This document shows, piece after piece, positions 35,701-49,000 of a stretch of 64,000 nucleotides of DNA (within the stretch, counting starts at the first letter, position 1; every line of letters begins with the position of its first letter). Source of the stretch: Himantopus leucocephalus (lineage: Eukaryota; Chordata; Aves; Charadriiformes; Recurvirostridae); the NCBI GenBank assembly GCA_003993805.1, contig RSEF01000012.1, positions 7,023,796-7,087,795 of the forward strand, read 5' to 3'. The notes beneath the pieces are model-generated. The model was not told the origin of the DNA, searched no databases, and was given only the letters and a program-made list of their open reading frames with translations. The translations under genes and the position numbers were made by a program.

Positions 35701-37204
35701 ACATTGAGAATAAACAGTTTAATGGATAGCTGGAAGGATTAAAGGATGCTCAATCCATCAGATTAAACATGTCATTCTTGCTGGTGAATGGTGCCATTAT
35801 CTGCCTTGGAAGCTAACATTCTTTCGGAGGAGACATTTTTACTAGTTTACATCTATTGACAAAGGCTTCCCTAATTCCGTCAGTGATACCTCGGCCCTGC
35901 TGAAATCGAGGGCAAAACTTCCATGGACTGCAATGATTCAGAGATTTCACCCTTTATCTTTCCAGTGTATTAAATGTTGAGAAATCCCTAATGAGCACAG
36001 CTGCCTGCGGCTAGGTTCCCTTTGAATCTGAACGATGGGCTTTGAAACGCGACTCTGAGGCTTGATGGCCAATAATTAGCGCGCTGTTCTGCTTTGGAGG
36101 TTTACATTATCATTTTTGCTAAGTGTTACTAAAAGAAATAGTAAGATAACTAGTGCTGACACGCAGTCAATTTTACCATAAATCAGTGATGTTATACACT
36201 TTTCCTATTAGACTTAGATAGACAGATAAGGAAAAGCAATGCTAGTTTGGAAGGAGGACACGAAGAGCAGATTTTCCATGGCTTGTATCTGGGGAGGTGG
36301 CCCTGAGTTTCCCTCTCTGTGGTTCCAATTTCCCCAGCTCAAAAATAACAAGGCAGTTTATTTTACCCATTTTCATTGCAATGCAAGAAGACTGGTTTTT
36401 TTTTTGCCTAGATAAGAAACAGTTTATGGCTGAGTTTTGTTGTTGTTTACACAGTGAATCTCTTAAAGTTTGGAGAAAGCATAATGTTTACACTGGATTT
36501 TACTAAGCGACGATGTCTCGCTAAAGCGATTCTGTGGAATAAATGAGGTATAAAGCTTGCAAGTGAAGAAAAAAAAATACATAAGCTTTGAGTTTGTAAA
36601 TATGCAAAATAGATGTCAACAATCATAAGGTCAGCTGGTACCGTAAAGCAGTTCTGAACAGGTAAATAGTTATCCATTCATAACCAGGTATCTCCCTACC
36701 CCCTCCCTGAGCATTGTAATGAAGACTGAAATTCATTAAAGCATTAAGTTGGACTGAGCTTTGGGGGCTAGAGACTATTTTATTAATGGTACTGGTTAAA
36801 GCCCTACCCCATCCATGGCCTGACTTAATTGAATTCAGCACCTGTCAAAAGCGAAGAAGATCTCTTTTCCTGGCTCTAGGAAGAAAGTAAAATCCAATTA
36901 TTTTGTTTTTATTAATATTTATTAATTTTCTTAACCATCAGTCTGTGTATTCTGGGCCCACAGCAAAACGTGATGCAATTCAGATAAAACTCTTTAATTC
37001 AGATTTTGCATTTAGTTGCATTACCTTACCTTTTCTGCGAGCCAAGACGTGACGTATGGACAGATAGCATGACTTGGCTGACAAGCCAGAATTACCAAGC
37101 TGAGGTAATTTGGTTTTGATTTTGAGTCCTGACTTAGCTTCTAAGAATAATTAAATATATATATTAATCGATCGCCCCTGCTCTGTATGCCCTGGTGTTA
37201 CCAG
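32793..37204. other. AT-rich, CNE-like DNA
   Basis: No assured gene is seen. An acceptor at 36394 opens two alternative frames that both end just before AATAAA at 36539, so a terminal exon is possible but unproven. Segments 35680-35830, 36020-36150 and 36945-37130 have the low-repeat, TAAT-rich look of conserved non-coding elements. Confidence 0.35.
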
Positions 37205-37270
37205 GCAGCAATTACCCGTGGGACATTGCTTTGCTGGTGGTGGGTGGAGCAGTGTCTGAGTACGCAGGAG
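37205..37270 (+). CDS. candidate internal coding exon, gene unknown
   Basis: The exon has 66 nt between a good acceptor (CCCTGGTGTTACCAG) and a strong donor (GGAG followed by GTGAGC). Two frames are open; the more protein-like one reads SNYPWDIALLVVGGAVSEYA (phase 1 to 1). It does not match the phase left by the exon at 32620-32792, so either an exon is missing between them or they are unrelated. Confidence 0.27.
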
Positions 37271-40200
37271 GTGAGCGTACTCCTTCCAAGTTGCCTGGGT
37301 GAGCAGTGTCTATTGTGGTTCTCTCCTCTGCCATCTTTAGGGTTTTTTTTTTACATTCTCATTCCTTTCACGTTTCCTTGCGGAAACATTTGAACTGTCG
37401 GGAAGACCAGACTTGCTTCTTATTTCCAGTTGGAGGCTCCTGCCATCAAGAAAAGCATTAGGAGAGCATGAAACCCCACGCTCTTTCCTCAGAATTTCTT
37501 GCATTCCAAGCAAGGACCACAAAAGCCTTTGGTAGCTGCTTCCCAGCCTGTCTTCCATTGAAAGTTGGTGATACTTCCAGATGTTTAAGAGCTCTTTTTT
37601 TATTATTTTTTACTTATTTATTTTTTTTATGGTAGCCTTATTAATATATAGCATGTCTTCTAATTCTCCTTGTATCTCATGGTACTCACAAAGGTTTAAT
37701 TTTGCTGCATTTATTTTAAAGCAACGTGATATGAATTATTGGAAGAGACGTGTTCATTGCAAATGCTTGTAAGGTAAAATACATTCTATTTGGAGTATTC
37801 GTGGGTCGTCACACCAAAAGTTTGATGGTTTACTCCAAAGAGTATATTTTTTATAAATACACCATTGGTCTGTGTCTCCTACATGGTAAACCTGGCAAGA
37901 AGCCGCCTTATGTCTGTGCTAAATTCTTGAGGAAGTCACCTGAAATCTATTTTATTATTGAAATGAAAAAAAATCAGAAGAGTCTGAGAATCCTCCCTTT
38001 CCTGAAAAGCATCCAAACAGACTTTATGGGAGCTCAAGCTCGGTTTTCTCAGTTTTTCTGCCAGTGTGAGTAGTTTGCAGCTCTTGTTTTTTCAATGGAG
38101 AGCACGCAAAACTTTATCCTTCAGAATCAGAACCCAGCTGACATAGATCTAGTTTGAGAGGGTGAAGGAGGCAAATTACAATTTCTATGGGCAAAGAAGG
38201 AAAGTATAAACTGTGGCAGATAAGAAAAATTCCTTGAGTTACTTACGTGAAGAGATAATATTTAGAATGGCCTTCTACATGAAATACAGAGAGGAAAGGG
38301 GATAATAATGTGTAAAGAGAGAAAGAGGAGGCAAAACCTTACTTGAGAGAAGCGGGGGAGCAGAGAGACACAAGGCGCATAAGGCAGGCTGGAGCTAGTG
38401 AATACAAAGTTGTGGAAACGAGGAGGGGTGTCTGAAGCTGGAAATTTTATAATGGAAAGTCTAGCAGTCACCACTGAAATAAATTATGGACATGAGTGGA
38501 GTGTGTGTGATGTTTCATGGAAGTGGTATGCTTGAGTAAAGAGGGTTCCCTTCTTAATTTTTTTTTTTTTTTAAAGGTCTATATATAATGCCACAGTTGG
38601 TTTTGCTTTATTACTTTAAAATTCACACAAGGGTAATGCTGTAGTAGTAATTTTATCTTTCATGGGTGTCATACTGTTGAATAGCTTAAACAGCGAATGG
38701 AACACTGGGGACAAAAGCTCATTTTGAACGTACAGGTGCAGAAATTCATAGAATGATCCATTTATTACAAAAGGCTGCTTGTGCATTATGACAAATCTAA
38801 GCTAGGTTTTACGGATCTATGTATGCACTATGGATATTAAAGTTTTAAGTATATGAAGAATCTAATAAAGGCATGAGCGATGCGAGTGATAATATTTTTC
38901 AGTAGGAGTGCAGTTAATTTTGATGTCCTGCAAACAGAGCCCAACTTCTGGAATGATGTTGCGGACTCACTGAAGTCATAGCGGCTCAAAATTCATACTC
39001 TACTTTGGCAGGAACAGGGCTTCATCAGTGTACATGGGGCATTTCACCGTCTGCTTCAGTAGTTCCATCTTCATCCCTACTGCAAAGGGATGAAAATCCA
39101 GTCAATACTGGTGTATCATTAGTTACTCACCCTCCCCATTCAATCTTGAATTGAATGCAAGAAACATTTTTGTGTCCTGTTTACTCTTTCTGGACTTGGA
39201 TCTCGGCAGTAGTATAATAACAGTAGATTAGATGATGCTCAGTGCAGTCATCAAATTTCATACTGTGGCTATTGGATCATCTTCCCTGGTTTTCATCTGT
39301 TGTGTACTTCATAGAAAGACGGGCTTGAGTGAGGGCTACTTCCAACACAAATTGTAATCACTCGAAATAGTCACTCCTTTGGAATCTGCACATTTTTATT
39401 TCCATATGAGATGCAATTTAATCATTAAGGGAATTTTTTTAGCGCCAGTGTAGCATACCTTCATAGGAGGAAGTTGACCCCAATTTTGTAAGCGGGTGTT
39501 TATGAAGTCAAAGGTGGACTCTTAAACAGACTTAGAAGCTGGGCCAGCAGCAGAATGCCCAATCTGGCACACACAGGAGAAATTATCCACGATTAAAGAG
39601 TTTCTGATTAATATGGCTTATGTGCCAAAACTGCACATGCAGCGTATGATCTCAATTAGAGTGAAACCTAATTCTTCAAGGCTAAGCTCCAGATTCATTC
39701 TGTAATTTCTTCTTTGTTTAACTTGGACATTTTTTGACAACAGGATCTAAAAGAAATGTGGGGGGAGGGGGCAGAACCCCCCCTACCATTATAAATTGCA
39801 GCTCTGTAGAAAATATCTTTCTCATGGTACTGCTCTGAATACCTTGACTATTTAATTTTTAGAAGGGTTGTTGTGCATTCCTCTAAGGCACTGCCATTTA
39901 GTGTTGCTAATGGAGCTGTAACAGTTTTTGGGAAAGAATGAATACTCGTGTGCAGGTTTTCTGCTTAAAAAGTAACTCTTGCCAAAGAAAACTGCTTGAA
40001 GGTGGAAAGGAATAAGTATATAATCACGCCACTGTCATTACCTCTGATATTAAGAAAGTAGGAAATGTCAAAGGCCTGTAAGAAAAATAAGTTCAGGTTT
40101 AATGAGTCTGCTGGAGAGGAATTATCAACATTAATCATTTAGCTAGTGGACTAACATAGCTGGCATCAATAGAATAACTTTTTCCATCCTGTTTTAATAC

Positions 40201-41015
40201 ACAGCAGTTGCTCTAGCTTGTTTCTCAGACTTTTTTTTTTTTTACCGCTAATCCCAAAACATCCTGGAAACACAAACTCTAATGAACTAGTATCATCGCA
40301 TTTTAAGTGCTCTTCCAAACCAATATTAGTACTACTTAGAGAGAATCAGCAGTTGGGCTCCTCGTGTGTGGGAAAGGCGGGGGGTGGGGGGTTGCAGGCC
40401 CAAAGGAATCTGTGCGCGGAGGATTTTGAGAGCTGCGCAGTGGAGCAGGGCAGGCAGTCCTGGTTTGTTGTGTGCACCAGAGGTGCAGGATGCCGGGAAA
40501 TCTCTGTGCCTGCATGGAGCGTTTCTCAGGAGTGGGGCCAAATATGGAACTGATGCTGTAGTCTAGTGTGAAGTGGCCCTATGGCCTTTTTTTCAAACGC
40601 AATGCTAAACTTTGGTCTAGAAATCTTGAGAAAAGGGCCCTTTTTCAAGGAAAAGGGACATGAACATCATAGCATGGCAAACGTCAAATCAGATTTTGCT
40701 CAATGTGTCTGAGTCTCCCCTGTGAGTGTGACCCTCCACTTGCCCCTGTCAGCCCGCTGTCTGGGGCTGGGTTAGACTTGGGAGAGGTGGTCCTCATGGA
40801 CTTCCTGCTTCGCTGCAGCTCCCCATGCTGTGCCCACCACGGGGCACCAGAGAGCAGCATGGTGGAGCCGGGTGGCTGCCGAGTGCTGGGGGTTGTCTGG
40901 GGTGAGAAGCTTCGTCTTGGAGGGCAGTTGTTGGGAGTCTTACAATTCATGAAATAATAGGATTAGAATTGCTTTGTATGGAGATGCCAGGGGAACATAC
41001 ACCTTGACACTCACC
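37271..41015. other. AT-rich DNA with a GC-rich patch, no recognised gene
   Basis: Mostly AT-rich with short ORFs. Positions 40340-40940 are GC-richer, with short overlapping ORFs on both strands and no motif. The patch may be an old repeat that I do not recognise. Confidence 0.4.
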
Positions 41016-41456
41016 ACAAGAAAGATGTTGAGGTTCTGGATTATGTCCAGAGAAGGGCAATGAAGCTAGTGAGGGGTCTGGAGCACAAGTCTTCTGAGGA
41101 CCAGCTGAGGGAACTGGGGTTGTTCAGCCTGGAGAAAAGGAGGCTGAGGGGTGACCTTCTCACTCTGTACAGCTGTCTGAAAGGAGGCTGTAGCCAGGTC
41201 TCTTCTCCCAAGTAACAAGTGACAAGACAAGAGGAAAAGGCCTCAAGTTGCTCCAGGAGAGGTTTAGATTGGAAATTAGGAAAAAATTCTTCACCGAAAG
41301 GGTTGTCAAGCATTGGAACAGGCTGCCCAGGGCAGTGGTGGAGTCACCATCCCCAGAGGTGATGAGGATGTGGTTTAGTGGTAACTTGGCAGTGCTAGGT
41401 TAACGGTTGGACTTGATGATCTTAAAGGTCTCTTCCAACCATAACCATTCTATGAC
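41016..41456 (+). mobile_element. CR1 LINE, 3' fragment
   Basis: Landmarks in order are AAGATGTTGAGGTTCTGGA, AGAGAAGGGCAATGAAGCTAG, GGGGTCTGGAGCACAAGTCT, GGGTTGTTCAGCCTGGAGAA, AGGCTGAGGGGTGACCTTCT, GGAACAGGCTGCCCAGGGCA, and a tail CTTCCAACCATAACCATTCTATGA. ORF2 is broken by frameshifts. A poly-T stretch follows at about 41466-41494. Confidence 0.95.
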
Positions 41457-42379
41457 ATCATTATTATTTTTTTTTAATTTTTTTTTTTTTTTACTGACTC
41501 CTATACGTTAAAACAGGAGAAAGTGGTGTTTGTAACTATAGCAAGGCAAATTCTGACGAGGCTGTAGCTTTAAAGTCTGGAAGAGGTGGTAGCTTCACTG
41601 TCAAAAAGTTGATTTTGGGAAGTCTGTATCCTTTTTTAAAGAGGTATTAGTTGATATAGAAAGAAGCCACACATATTACAACATTTTATACGTTCCCTAT
41701 TCCTGGCCTGGTTTTTATTTAAATAATGAAAAAGCTAATGTGAGCAATCCTTCAAAAAGGGAGTTCTGAAAATTTCGTAGGTTCATATATTTTTTTTGAG
41801 GTCCAAAGAGACCATTGCAGTTGGGTGTAATCTGACTGCAGTTTTCATTTTCTTGATGCATTTTTACATTTAAAGAAATCTGATGAAATTACAGACAGAT
41901 ACTACCACGAGGTCTCTTCTAACAATAGACAAACCAACATTTTGCTCTTACACGTAGTATGTGGCTCGAGAACAGCATGTGGTCTTTCTCAGTAATGTAG
42001 GTGAAGGAAAAATGTGTTATAACCATGTAAACATGGTTTTGACCCATGTTCCTGGCACCACTGCTGTATAGCCAGGCAGCAGGTGATGCACAATACTGCT
42101 TCCCATAACCAGGAGGAATCGGTTGCCACTTCTGAAATAATGTTACGTCTTGAAATGCCTCCTTTCCTTACTCCGATGTGCAGTGGCTTCAGTGGACAGC
42201 TTTCCATTGACATCAGAGAGCAAGTATTTACACACGCTCCTTCTCCTGTAGTACTGTAAGATCAGATGCACTCATATTCCGTGGTAACAGAATAACCCTT
42301 GTGGCTTCTGCGTGGCTTTGGCAGACATTTTCTGTGAAATGGAATCCATATGCTGGGGTGACCCTTAATGAAACCCTTT

Positions 42380-42560
42380 CTCTAATTGCTGTATTAAGCT
42401 CGCTATTTCCTCGTCATTGTTTACGCTTTTAAATCTATAATATATTCCAAATTAAGTATGTTTGAATGACAGCATTCTGATTTAATTATAGACTTTATCA
42501 TTGATTAGGCCAGACAATCTAAATAGCGCGTAAGCTTTGCTCGAATAGCTTCATGAACAA
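42380..42560. other. candidate conserved non-coding element
   Basis: This is a repeat-free AT-rich stretch with several TAAT and ATTA cores, including GATTTAATTATAGACTTTATC and CATTGATTAGG. The call rests on composition only; conservation was not tested. Confidence 0.2.
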
Positions 42561-42939
42561 AACCAGCCAACTACGACGTTCTTATTCTAATAAAGTATAG
42601 CTAAATAAAAGTATTCCATTAAGTAAATTAGAACTTCTGACTCTGTAATTTTGCAAAATAGTAGCAGTGTTTTCTAGACCATCTCCAGCTAAATAATTTT
42701 CTGGATAGCTAATTTTTCTTAAAATGCTTGGTTCCTTATGTAATTTAATTTTTAATATCCTGTCTTTATTCTTTGCTTCCAATTATTCAGCATGCTCAGA
42801 ATAAAAATGAATATAGTCAGCGTTACCGAGTTTATAATACCGGTGCTTGGTTTTGTTTAGAAATAAAGTAAAGCAAAGGTTTGGTCTGTACTCAATTTTG
42901 TAAAGTTGGCACAACAGAGAAAGAAACAATTATCAAATT

Positions 42940-44110
42940 AAGTTGGGGGAGTGTGGAGCAAGAACCAGAACACAGAAAGCAAACTCATAAGAACCTTTAA
43001 ATGTACAGAGTTTTGCAGTGTTGATGATGTCAGGATTGGAACAAGGGAGGCTTTAGAAAGAGAGGATGAAAAGTGATTGAGGCATAGAAGATGATCGCAT
43101 AAGGCACAGAATCATGAAAATGGAGAGAAAACAAAAGGTCCAGGTAAGGGACTTGTGCAGGGAAGGTGAATGGAGAAGTTGGACAAGCACGCACAATGAG
43201 CTCGAGCCAGAGGAACCGCAAAGGCAAAATGAAAGAATCAAAAGATTGGAGAGGCAAGGGCAGAAACCAGCAGCCTGTAGTTACGAATGGAGATAGTTAT
43301 ACGCGAGGGATCCTTGGCTGAGGAGGGGACGTCTGAGAGGTGGGAAATGAGGAAGCTGCAGTGATGTGAGGGCAGCGTGCCAATAAACGCTTGATAATGG
43401 TGACAAGGAAGAAGGGTTGGGTTTTGGAGGTGCTGAAGAAGAGCTGACTGCCATGATAGACTGAATAAAGGAATGCAGAAAAGGCACCGAGGATGTCACC
43501 TCAACTGGGGAGGAGTAAGCAGATGCAGAGTGTGGAAAAATTACCAGTTCAGTCATCCCCCTGCTTATGGTGAACTGGAAGGAGACAAAGAGTAACATAT
43601 GGGGCAGGGCATACATTCTTTTCATAAAAAAGCTGATGATGGAGAGATCATTGAATGAGAAGTTAGTTTAGAAATGCTGGCAGAGAGGCATAATGGAAAT
43701 ATGAAATGAAGTGGTGTTGGCATGTTGCTACAAAAAAGACATGAACTGAGAGCTTAAGTGGATCAGAAAATTAGAAAGTATGGATCTCCAAGGAAGAAAG
43801 AACTGAGGAGCAGGAAGATGCTGATGGTCAAGCACAATGGACAGTCTGAAGAGTGGAGCATGAGGAAGAGAGCTTTGATGTGGTCACACACATGGTGGTG
43901 GGGCTTTCAGTGGGAGGTGGCGTTGGAACTGGATTGTGTGTGACTAGGAAGGAGATATTGCCAGCCAGCAGAACATGTCAGTGCTAAACTTCAGCTTAAC
44001 AAAAGACAGAGGCAGTTGGAGCAGCAGTCGGCCCAGAGAAGGGTTTACTCAACGTTGTATCCAATGAAAACAGAAAAGGAGATCAAGTGGGGTGGATGAC
44101 ACAGACACTG
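42940..44110. other. purine-rich stretch on the plus strand
   Basis: About 1.2 kb is dominated by A and G on the plus strand (for example AAAATGGAGAGAAAACAAAA near 43118 and GGAGCAGGAAGATGCTGATG near 43810). Minus-strand ORFs are the expected leucine, serine and proline-rich shadows. It has no tandem period. It could be a decayed repeat family or a purine-rich transcript. Confidence 0.5.
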
Positions 44111-44639
44111 TGTGCAGTTGGGTGACTTTCAGAAGTGTTTCCACAGAAGAGGTCATTTTCCTGTGTTCATTTTAGCCATGTCCACACCCTTGTTTATTTG
44201 ATGGTAATATTCTAGCAAGTCTAATTTTATAGGCAACAGTGAGTTCGGGGCTTGATTTGGCATACTAAATTCTTCAGTGTCAGCCTCTAAGAGACTGGAA
44301 GTTTACATCTGTGACTTTAGGTCAGCTTCGACTTCTACTGTGTGTTGACATAGTTGCTTCCATAAAGAGTTTATAGTGCCACGACAAAATCATTAGATTA
44401 GTATGTATGTGGCATGTGAATGTTTCTGATGACTCAGCAGCTGTGTTGGGCAGTTCAAGACGACAAAAATTTTCCTACTAGCCTCCAGACTTGCCAACTG
44501 AGGGATGTCCTGGAGAGCTTGAACCTCACCTATTGTGTCGGGAAGGAGGAGGGAGGACAGAAGAGTGGGAGTAGCTGGGATTCTCACCACGGAGCTCAAA
44601 TTCATTGCCGGAAACCTGGGTAATGGTTTCTGAATTTCT

Positions 44640-45480
44640 TTACACTGGGGCGGATTAGAGGTAATTGATTGGAGATGTGTGCCACTCGTGGCGAACTGCA
44701 GTTATCGTTAGCGCTGCTAACGCGCACTTCATTTTGTAGCAACTGCAATTTCGAAAGTAGCCCAATGCAAAACGTGTCACCCTGTTTTATAAGGCTGATA
44801 TTGCCGTTCTCTCACTTAGTGTAGCACTCTGTACAGCAGTTACAGCACAGGTTAATTTACAAATCATTAGAGTGTTTAGCCATTACCAGTACAAAGCAGT
44901 TACTTTCTCTGTGCAATTGAAGCCTAATTTTCATGCCATCTGAAACTTTCAGGCATCAGGTAACACTTTATTTTATAAGGAAAAAATAACCATTTATTTA
45001 AATTGTAAAATCTGTGTATTTACAGAGTGGCTGTTTCTGCTCTTCGGGTTTCACAGCAATTACATTGGAAGCTATTTCTGAAAAACTGGGCTCTTATTTC
45101 TGAAAAAATAAGTTATCAGCAATTGCTTCCTATGCTTGCATAATTGCTTGAATAATTGCACTCTACAAAATGAAGGAAATTACCCTTTAATGCTGCCTAG
45201 TAATTCTGATAGTTTGTTAATCCACAAAGAGCACAGAGGGCTCTAAAACTCGTGTAACTCCGATATCAAGGCTATAATCCTGAGCGCATTTATTGTGTGG
45301 TTAGTATGAAATGTGTTTACACGTTGGTGAGACAAAGTGGATTTATAATTAATTTTGCTTTTAAGTAAAAAAGGATAAAGCGCCCATATGCTTACACAAG
45401 GTAGCTGATCAGAGTAAATTTGAAGAGCTTTTTGTGTGGATAAAATCTATATCCCTTTAGCAGGCCATTTAAATACCTCA
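44640..45480. other. candidate cluster of conserved non-coding elements
   Basis: This low-repeat stretch is rich in homeodomain-like cores: GTTAATTTACAAATCATTAG, TTGCATAATTGCTTGAATAA and GAAATTACCCTTTAATGCTG. A perfect 7-bp hairpin CGTTAGC-GCT-GCTAACG lies at 44706-44722. Such texture is common in enhancers of gene deserts. The call is inference from composition. Confidence 0.25.
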
Positions 45481-45912
45481 CCTTTGAACCCATTGCATAC
45501 GTGCAGAGCGTTAATGCATGTGCTTTTCCAACGTCCTGTTGCAGCTGATGATTCCATCACCATTTCTTATTTCTCGCATGCAAGCTGCGGTATTTTTTGC
45601 TAGATATCTTGGCATCTCCTTTTCACTTCTTCCTTAAAGCCCTTGGGGAGAAAAAAGCAATAGAATTTTGCAGAACTGAGATTTAGATGGCTATTGCAAA
45701 TCTGTATACACGTAACAGCGGTGGAAGCTGGAATGAAAGGTTGGGACGCAATGACAGTGGTAACAATACTTTCCTGTGACTAGTAGATTTCAAATAGAAT
45801 TGCCAAATGATTTTTCTCTTAAAAATTGCTTCCTATTTTGTGTAAGACATAGTTTTATACTTAATACTGTCTGCATGCTTTTTGTTACATACATTTTATT
45901 GCATAAAGGACT

Positions 45913-46012
45913 NNNNNNNNNNNNNNNNNNNNNNNNNNNNNNNNNNNNNNNNNNNNNNNNNNNNNNNNNNNNNNNNNNNNNNNNNNNNNNNNNNNNNNNN
46001 NNNNNNNNNNNN
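45913..46012. other. assembly gap of 100 N
   Basis: The run is exactly 100 N and is followed at once by a T-rich stretch (46013-46030), which probably caused the break. Confidence 0.98.
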
Positions 46013-46030
46013 TTTTTTTTTTCTTTTTTT

Positions 46031-49000
46031 GTTCCCAGGATGTGCACTGAGTGAAGTCTGTGTGCAGCCTTGGGCTTCAGAGACTAACAAAATTGAAATC
46101 AGTTTTATACAAATAGTTTTGGTCAGAGAAGCTCAGTCTTGCTGAATTTAGTCTACGGATTGTAAAAGGTATTTAATTAGAGTCTGTCATTAATTAGCCC
46201 CAATATTGCTGTCAAAAATACTCCCTTCTCTAAGTATCTTACACTCTGTTTTTGTAGTTGGCAGAAAAACTTAACCCACTGGCGTTTGTTCTGTCTTTTC
46301 ATTGCTCTTTCCCTGTACCTTAACTGGGTGTCCATCTGGCAGTGCCACCCACTTCAGGTTTTGAACTTTATGGTTTCTTCTTTTCCCCCCCATCTACTGC
46401 CTTTTCAATGTTGTTTGAAAGTTGCTTCTGCCTTTATCTTGTATGCTTTCTCATAATATCATGGACTTTTTTTTTTTACTTTGTTTGCCTTATCATTCTT
46501 CTCATGCACTTCTATCTCTCACCTTGGATTCTTCTGTTTTCTGATTCCACTTGCTCTGGAGGGTACGTGTATGGTAAAGAAGATGACATCAGCAGAGAGC
46601 AATTAAGTATCAATGTTTGTAGGCTTTATAAAACAACAACAAATATGGTGCAAAAATTTATCTGTTATTTTTTTTTCATATCAGCTTGTCAGACCTGTGA
46701 TCCACAAATTAATTTATTCAGGCATGTCTAACAATCTCTTTTTTTCAGTTGACTCTTTTTTTTGTGAATATATTGTTGGATAGGATAGATTTAATGAACA
46801 GCTCTAAAAAATGCTCTTGTGTTTGTCCATTGTCTGTAAATGGTCCTCTCTGACTTCCCTAGTTTATCCCCTTTCTATCCTATTGGATATCATTCCAGGA
46901 CAGGACTCCTCTAGAAAGGTACGTGTAAGGCATGGTGGGTCAGAAGAAAGAATAGAGCTGAGCAGCATGGTAATCAACCATCTTGTCAAAATATTTCCTG
47001 ATCGTATATGCTTTCTGCTAGCGGTAGGATGCTTTGATTTTTTAAAAAAAAAAAAAAAGAGAGAGAAAAGTCTGTCAAGTCTGTGCCTCCTGCAACTTGG
47101 ATATTTTTTTGTTGGTTTTCATGGTAGTAAGGTTTCACCCATTGTCCAGGCTGTATGTCCTGGATCATATAGTAACTTTATTTAGTAGAAATCACACTCT
47201 ACCCTATTTTTGTGGATAGAGGCAAGTGCTCTGTTGTGTGTAGTGAGTACAACCGCAAAGGTCATGCCTATTAACTGCGGAGGTACAATAGCCCTTGGTC
47301 TTGGATTGTCGTTCTCTTCACCAGCAGATGGAGACCCAGATCATGAGACCTGGTTTTCCAGGCATAGTTAGTGGTTCACACATAATAATTGGTGTCTAGT
47401 GGATTTCAGTGAAATTTCCATGGCCCAGTACCTTTGGAGTCTGGTTCCAAATCTATGGGACATCTGGAGGTTTCTAATCATCTCCTAGATTTTGGCTGAA
47501 AACTTCAACAAAAGAAGCAAGGAAGAGGTAGGTGGACACTGCTCTCGAATAACCAGAACCGAACAACCTGAACGTTTCAGTACCTCCACAGAGAATTTTA
47601 ATAAAATACGGCATTTCGTTGGCCTTGGGATGGCACGGACCTTGCAGAAAGAAAAATAACGGTGTAGGAAATACCTTCCTTTAGGTTTTGATCTACACCA
47701 TCCTGGATGCTTGAGCTGGCTTAAAGCAGCTACAGTACTTTCCTACAGGACTGCTTGCTGTCTGCAGGACAGCTCTGCCGAGGGCTGAGGCTGCAGGGCT
47801 TGAGTGTTTATCCATATCGTCTGGCAAAGGTGAAGGCTGGGAAGGGGGTTCTTGCTTCACAAATACCTTGTAGAGTTCCTCCCCTCTTTTTGTCCATGGA
47901 GTTGCTGTTAATTGGGCAATGGGAGTCACAAAGTACTTCTTTCCCTGCTGTAAAATTACTGTAATCCATGCAGGTGGTGATTTATTGGCCGGCTGTCCAG
48001 GAGGTACGGTCTCTTTGACTGCTTGAACTCCCCTTCCCCTACTTTATAAGTCTTCAATATTTGCTGGATGTTCTTGTTTATTTCAGATTCTTGCGGTTGG
48101 GACAGAATGTGGGTAGGTTGCTGGTTTAAAAAAAAAATAAAAATTACTGCTATTTTGTATCCTAATTTCGCCCATTCTACATACCCAACTTTTGGGAAAA
48201 TCATACATCTTTTGCAAGAATCGGCTTAATCTCCAGCCATTTTATCACAGAACATGCTGTTTCATGAAACGTTGTTCTTCCTGATGGCAATTAGATATAA
48301 TCCTCTGTTGGACAGGTGAAAACATGGCCCTGCAAATACCCAATGCCCAGGTCAAGTCCCGTTGGGGTCCTAAGGAGTGCAATCTATCTTCAGGTGCTTC
48401 TTTGTCTTTAGAAACCTGAAACTGGTGTCAGTCATGCCCAGGTAACACTACAATGGTTGCTGAGAAGCTAATGCTCTTGATCTCGAGCTTGGTACTTGCA
48501 GCCTGGGAGAGAAATGTGATCAGGCGTCTTCAAAAATCCTTCTGCTTTCTTTCATGGTGTCAAAGTAAATTGTGATATTGCCACCTACTTGAAAGAAAAG
48601 GCGCAATGATGCTAAAAGGGGTCGAGCGGTCATGTTTTCCAAAAGGACGGCCATGCTTTAAACCGTTTCAATTTAGTTGCAACTTACCTTTCTGCAGGCA
48701 CTTTACTTGAGCACGAGCTGTTTATAAGCACAGACATGCCAAAAAGCTTAAACAAAAACGTTTTAAATGTTTAAGTACAATATTTTTGAAAATGTTGTTA
48801 AGCTTGCTAAACATTAGGCTTTGTGTACGTACAAGTGTTGAAAATGTTGCGAAGAGCTAGATGTGCTAGGAGTGTAGATAAACCTAGTCTGTGAACTGCA
48901 TTTTTAATAATCGGATGTTAATGACCTCATGCATGCTATAAATAATGCGTACATGTGCAAATTGAGAATACTCCGGGCCTGTTTTCAAATGACATATATT

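Noticed and set aside
46800..47170. Integrase-like TDNG reading near 46840 on the minus strand
   Set aside because: It lies downstream of the PGQWV-like segment, the reverse of the order in a retroviral integrase, so the match is probably chance.
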